From Chitinophaga niabensis (GTDB taxonomy: Bacteria; Bacteroidota; Bacteroidia; Chitinophagales; Chitinophagaceae), in NCBI GenBank assembly GCA_017849435.1, contig JAFIGY010000022.1, positions 186,001 through 250,000 on the forward strand: a DNA stretch of 64,000 nucleotides, given 5' to 3'. Positions 61,615 through 64,000 of this stretch are shown piece by piece. How positions within the stretch are numbered: the stretch's first letter is position 1; each line of letters starts with the position of its first letter. The notes under the pieces are model-generated. The model was not told where the DNA came from. It ran no database searches and saw only the letters and a list, made by a program, of their open reading frames with translations. The position numbers were made by a program, and so were the translations under genes.

Positions 61615-61656
61615 GACATTACCTGCTTAACCGGATACACACAACAACTGCTCAAT

Positions 61657-61692
61657 ACTGCGGTGCGCCCCCTGCACCGCAGTTCTTTTTTA
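61657..61692 (+). terminator. rho-independent terminator
   Basis: ACTGCGGTGC and GCACCGCAGT form a 10-bp stem with a 7-base loop, then TCTTTTTT. Confidence 0.88.
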
Positions 61693-61709
61693 CCTACTGA
61701 TCTCTTTCA

Positions 61710-62198
61710 ATGGCCAGGATTAACCGTACGATCACGGTAAGGAGTTCGAGAACGCTTATCGGAAGGTTATTTTTTCTAATTGCCTGCTTTTCATCACTTA
61801 CCGGGTTGATCAAAGGTTTTCGCATGCTTGCCTTTACCGGCCTGCTCTGCCTGCTGCTGATCACAGGGCGCTGGCTGCTCCGGAAGCTGACGGTCATATC
61901 CCTGGACAGTCAGGGGATATCTTACGCCAGTCCCTTTAAAAAGGTCCGCCTTTCGTGGGCGGAAGTACAAACGGCCGGGGTGTATTACATCAGGAACGGG
62001 GAAGTTTGCAGAATTCCTCCGGATGCCACTATCCCGGACCTGCATCATGTTCCCCGAAAGATATTCGTTTCCACAAATACCGATTATTCCCCGTGTCACG
62101 ATCGACGCATCAGCGATACCTGTATTCACTTCCGCTGGAGCTATGACGCCTGGCGCGTGATCTCTGCTCATACCGGCAAACAGGCACATGCTGCATAA
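61710..62198 (+). CDS. membrane-anchored protein with PH-like domain
   Basis: A 162-residue protein with two N-terminal helices (LFFLIACFSSLTGLI; LAFTGLLCLLLITGRW) followed by a soluble domain (LTVISLDSQGISYASPFKKVRLSWAEVQTAGVYY) in the pattern of bacterial PH (YcxB/bPH) domains: G-I-x-Y, a strand with SW, then a V/Y strand. The remaining C-terminal part is rich in His and Asp. Function not known. Closed by a strong bidirectional terminator. Confidence 0.65.
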   Translation: MARINRTITVRSSRTLIGRLFFLIACFSSLTGLIKGFRMLAFTGLLCLLLITGRWLLRKLTVISLDSQGISYASPFKKVRLSWAEVQTAGVYYIRNGEVCRIPPDATIPDLHHVPRKIFVSTNTDYSPCHDRRISDTCIHFRWSYDAWRVISAHTGKQAHAA

Positions 62199-62231
62199 AA
62201 AACCCGCAGCTAACCGCTGCGGGTTTTTTAT
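62195..62231. terminator. bidirectional terminator
   Basis: AAAAAACCCGCAGC and GCTGCGGGTTTTTT form a 14-bp stem with a 5-base loop between convergent genes. Confidence 0.93.
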
Positions 62232-62249
62232 CGAATTACAATTTCGTTT

Positions 62250-62990
62250 TTACTTGCTATTCAATTTGGACAACAGACGCAGTATCTCAAGGTACAACCA
62301 TACCAGCGTTACCATCAGGGCAAATGCGCTGAACCATTCGAAATATTTGGGTGCGCCCTGCGCTACCCCGTTTTCGATCAGGTCGAAATTCAGGATCAGG
62401 TTCAAAGCTGCCACCACGGTCACCACTACGGAAAAAGCAATACCAATCATGCTGCCTTCATGCAGGAAAGGAATATCGATATTGATCAGTCGCAGCACCC
62501 ATGCGATCACATAAAACATAGCGATACCGGCAGTTGCAACAATGATCACGGATTTGAATTTTTCCGTTGCGCGGATGATCCGTGCCTGATACAGCAACAG
62601 CATAGCGAGGAAAGTACCAAAGGTCAGACCTACCGCCTGCAGCACGATACCCTGGTATCTACTGCTAAAGTAAGCTGAAATGGCCCCAAGGAACAAACCT
62701 TCGGCCAATGCATAGGCCGGGGACAGATAACCGCTCCATTCCTTCTTAATATTAATGATCACGCCCAGTATCAAACCGCCAATTGCGCCACCGATCATGT
62801 ATCCGAAAACATTCTCACCTTTTGCAAAAATGCCCCAGGAGTAAACGGATGAGCAAAGCAGTAATGCAAAAAGGAAACCCATCTTACCGATCGTACCGCG
62901 CAGGGTCATCGCTTCTCCGTATTGCAAACGGGATGCTTCTTCAAAAGTCTTTTCTTTCAGTACAGGGTTATTGGATTCAAAAAGTGCCAT
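62250..62990 (-). CDS. Bax inhibitor-1 / YccA family membrane protein
   Basis: A 246-residue member of the TMBIM/BI-1 superfamily, YbhL-like branch, with about seven helices. It starts with the short soluble segment (MALFESNNPVLKEKTF) seen in Bacteroidota forms. The helices include MGFLFALLLCSSVYSWGIF, VFGYMIGGAIGGLILGVI, LAEGLFLGAISAYF, and a late VVVTVVAALNLILNFDLIENG, with the family Asp in NFDLIE. Family members act in ion (proton/calcium) leak; the role here is unknown. ATG at 62990 is used. Confidence 0.9.
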   Translation of the reverse strand: MALFESNNPVLKEKTFEEASRLQYGEAMTLRGTIGKMGFLFALLLCSSVYSWGIFAKGENVFGYMIGGAIGGLILGVIINIKKEWSGYLSPAYALAEGLFLGAISAYFSSRYQGIVLQAVGLTFGTFLAMLLLYQARIIRATEKFKSVIIVATAGIAMFYVIAWVLRLINIDIPFLHEGSMIGIAFSVVVTVVAALNLILNFDLIENGVAQGAPKYFEWFSAFALMVTLVWLYLEILRLLSKLNSK

Positions 62991-63031
62991 ACTTGAAAAA
63001 TTTTTATTCCGGTAAATATACATTTTTTTGA

Positions 63032-63577
63032 TCAGTCCTCTTTACTGCCCTTCTCCCCGGTGAACCAATGTTCCTTATCCCGGAAGAGCACATTAAAGGT
63101 GGTGAGTGATCCGTAAATACGGGTGATGTATTGTTGCAGGTTCACTTTGTCCTCATCGCTGAGCAGCTTATGCGCATTGATCTGCTGTTCCAGCACCCGC
63201 AGCCGGTCCCGCACCATCACGATCTTGTGAAAGAATACTTCCACCGGTATTTCTTTAGGCTTCATCGAGGCATCCTTAGGCTGTAACACCATCGTTCCGC
63301 CTGCCCACCTCTCCCCCAGCGGCACCACCTCCGAAAAACCGCCCCAAAGGCGGAGTATCTTCAGCAAAGACGCCTCCACCTGCGAAACGGTTTCTACTTC
63401 CGCGGTGCGGTTCTCGGAATACAATACTTCAAAAAGCGGATCCTGTTTGTCCACTTCCACAATCCCCTGATTAATAAAAGTGATCACGTATTGCGCGTAC
63501 CTGACGCCGATGATCACACCCGGTCCGTAATGCGCGTGCTGCACACGGGAACCGATGCCTGCAGTAAGTTCTTCCAT
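63032..63577 (-). CDS. hypothetical protein with Tudor-like N-terminal domain
   Basis: A 181-residue soluble protein. The first 50 residues ([36 protein letters not shown]) have the pattern of UvrD/PcrA-C and CarD-like Tudor folds: V-x-H-x-x-Y/F-G-x-G-V-I, then a beta strand with F and a late V. These bind RNA polymerase in the UvrD case. The rest is helical with a coiled-coil-like segment ([22 protein letters not shown]). Contact with RNA polymerase is a guess from the fold pattern. Confidence 0.65.
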   Translation of the reverse strand: MEELTAGIGSRVQHAHYGPGVIIGVRYAQYVITFINQGIVEVDKQDPLFEVLYSENRTAEVETVSQVEASLLKILRLWGGFSEVVPLGERWAGGTMVLQPKDASMKPKEIPVEVFFHKIVMVRDRLRVLEQQINAHKLLSDEDKVNLQQYITRIYGSLTTFNVLFRDKEHWFTGEKGSKED

Positions 63578-63628
63578 ACTATTATGTATATATCCTTTTA
63601 TATTCCACGAATCTTTTTTAACAAAAAT

Positions 63629-64000
63629 TTAGGAGTGCTCGGATGCATTTACCTCCCTTCCGGAGAAGGAAAGGATGGTATTGATCAGAAGCCGGCGCAT
63701 TTTGCGTTCTGTTTCCTTATCCGGGCGCGGGATCAAGAACTGCACTTTGTAATGCACGAGGTCTTTTTTGATCTCCAGTATCTTGAGCGAAAAACTGTTC
63801 TCCATGATATTGGTGGCAAAGGGACGCAGCACATCTTTCATTTCTTTTTCGAGCACATCGGGAGCGGACTGGTGTTTGAGGTCCAGTTCAAATTCGATGG
63901 TCAGCTTTTTGATGTTCTGCTTGCTCTGGTTGACCACCATGGAGGAGAAGATCACAGAGTTGGGGATCAGCACGATGTCGTCATCCTCATTCTGCAGCAC
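63629..64000 (-). CDS. MscS-type mechanosensitive channel, C-terminal part (5' end outside window)
   Basis: The last 123 codons of a leftward gene that begins beyond the right edge. DDDIVLIPNSVIFSSMVVNQSKQ is the beta domain hallmark of MscS (V-x-IPNS-x-hhh), followed by the cytoplasmic alpha/beta C-terminal domain (LKILEIKKDLVHYKVQFLI). The pore helix is outside. A membrane tension or osmotic channel is likely. Confidence 0.85.
   Translation of the reverse strand: MLQNEDDDIVLIPNSVIFSSMVVNQSKQNIKKLTIEFELDLKHQSAPDVLEKEMKDVLRPFATNIMENSFSLKILEIKKDLVHYKVQFLIPRPDKETERKMRRLLINTILSFSGREVNASEHS

Overview
The window reads as chromosomal core-genome DNA of a Bacteroidota bacterium, most likely Chitinophagaceae and possibly Chitinophaga or a close relative. 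The evidence is promoters of the TTTG / TAnnTTTG type with few Shine-Dalgarno sites, a giant exoprotein with a type IX secretion sorting tail, two DUF4252 proteins behind an ECF sigma factor, a BT_3928-type DoxX protein, a DUF6580 protein and the futalosine-route enzyme MqnA. No rRNA, tRNA, insertion sequence, CRISPR array or prophage was seen. The species assignment is inference; no database was consulted.

Layout. 1-2.27 kb: a leftward four-gene operon (small protein with an EF-hand-like loop, 7-TM protein, histidine kinase, NarL-type regulator cut by the window edge). 2.4-3.64 kb: a divergent two-repeat hypothetical protein behind a 9-bp dyad. 3.7-6.8 kb: XerD, an AraC regulator and its paralogue without a DNA-binding domain. 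7.2-13.7 kb: pyruvate carboxylase, Ndk, NrnA-like phosphoesterase, FKBP lipoprotein, DCC protein. 13.7-16.6 kb: PurB, MqnA, an F420-reductase-like protein. 16.9-22.2 kb: a 1760-residue secreted protein (esterase, three PKD, beta-helix, seven PKD, sorting tail). 22.2-24.7 kb: MFS transporter and RecF. 24.8-28.9 kb: PDH E1 alpha, then a compact run of TPR membrane protein, RibH, LutA-like protein, EVE protein and a cysteine-free sirtuin. 28.9-34.5 kb: saccharopine dehydrogenase-like protein, GyrA, TPR protein. 34.7-40.4 kb: KGG protein, quinone-oxidoreductase-like enzyme, BNR protein, YjbR protein, polysaccharide deacetylase, fatty-acid desaturase. 40.5-44.2 kb: peptide-binding lipoprotein divergent from an M1 peptidase, then DUF721. 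44.2-46.4 kb: ECF sigma, anti-sigma and two DUF4252 proteins behind a GTAAC-N16-CGTC promoter. 46.4-49.1 kb: DUF1599, BT_3928 protein, orphan DppB-like permease. 49.2-53.6 kb: FolP, CdaA, small secreted protein, YraN, ManA, DUF6580. 53.7-57.8 kb: Dph6-like protein, LepA, ACBP, ornithine transaminase. 57.8-64 kb: VIT1-like protein, small membrane proteins, DPP4, BI-1 protein, a Tudor-like protein and an MscS fragment.

How it fits together. Most genes are housekeeping (nucleotide, cofactor, replication and translation functions). The accessory signal lies in (i) the split-sensor two-component operon with its dyad, (ii) the ECF/DUF4252 envelope module with an apparently self-recognised promoter, (iii) the modular exoprotein with recently homogenised repeats, and (iv) atypical versions of known proteins: a sirtuin with no cysteines, GyrA with Ala at the quinolone-contact position, FolP with Asp in place of the loop-1 proline, and an AraC paralogue lacking its helix-turn-helix. 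Promoter placement suggests non-ATG starts for mqnA and pdhA and leaderless mRNAs for several genes.
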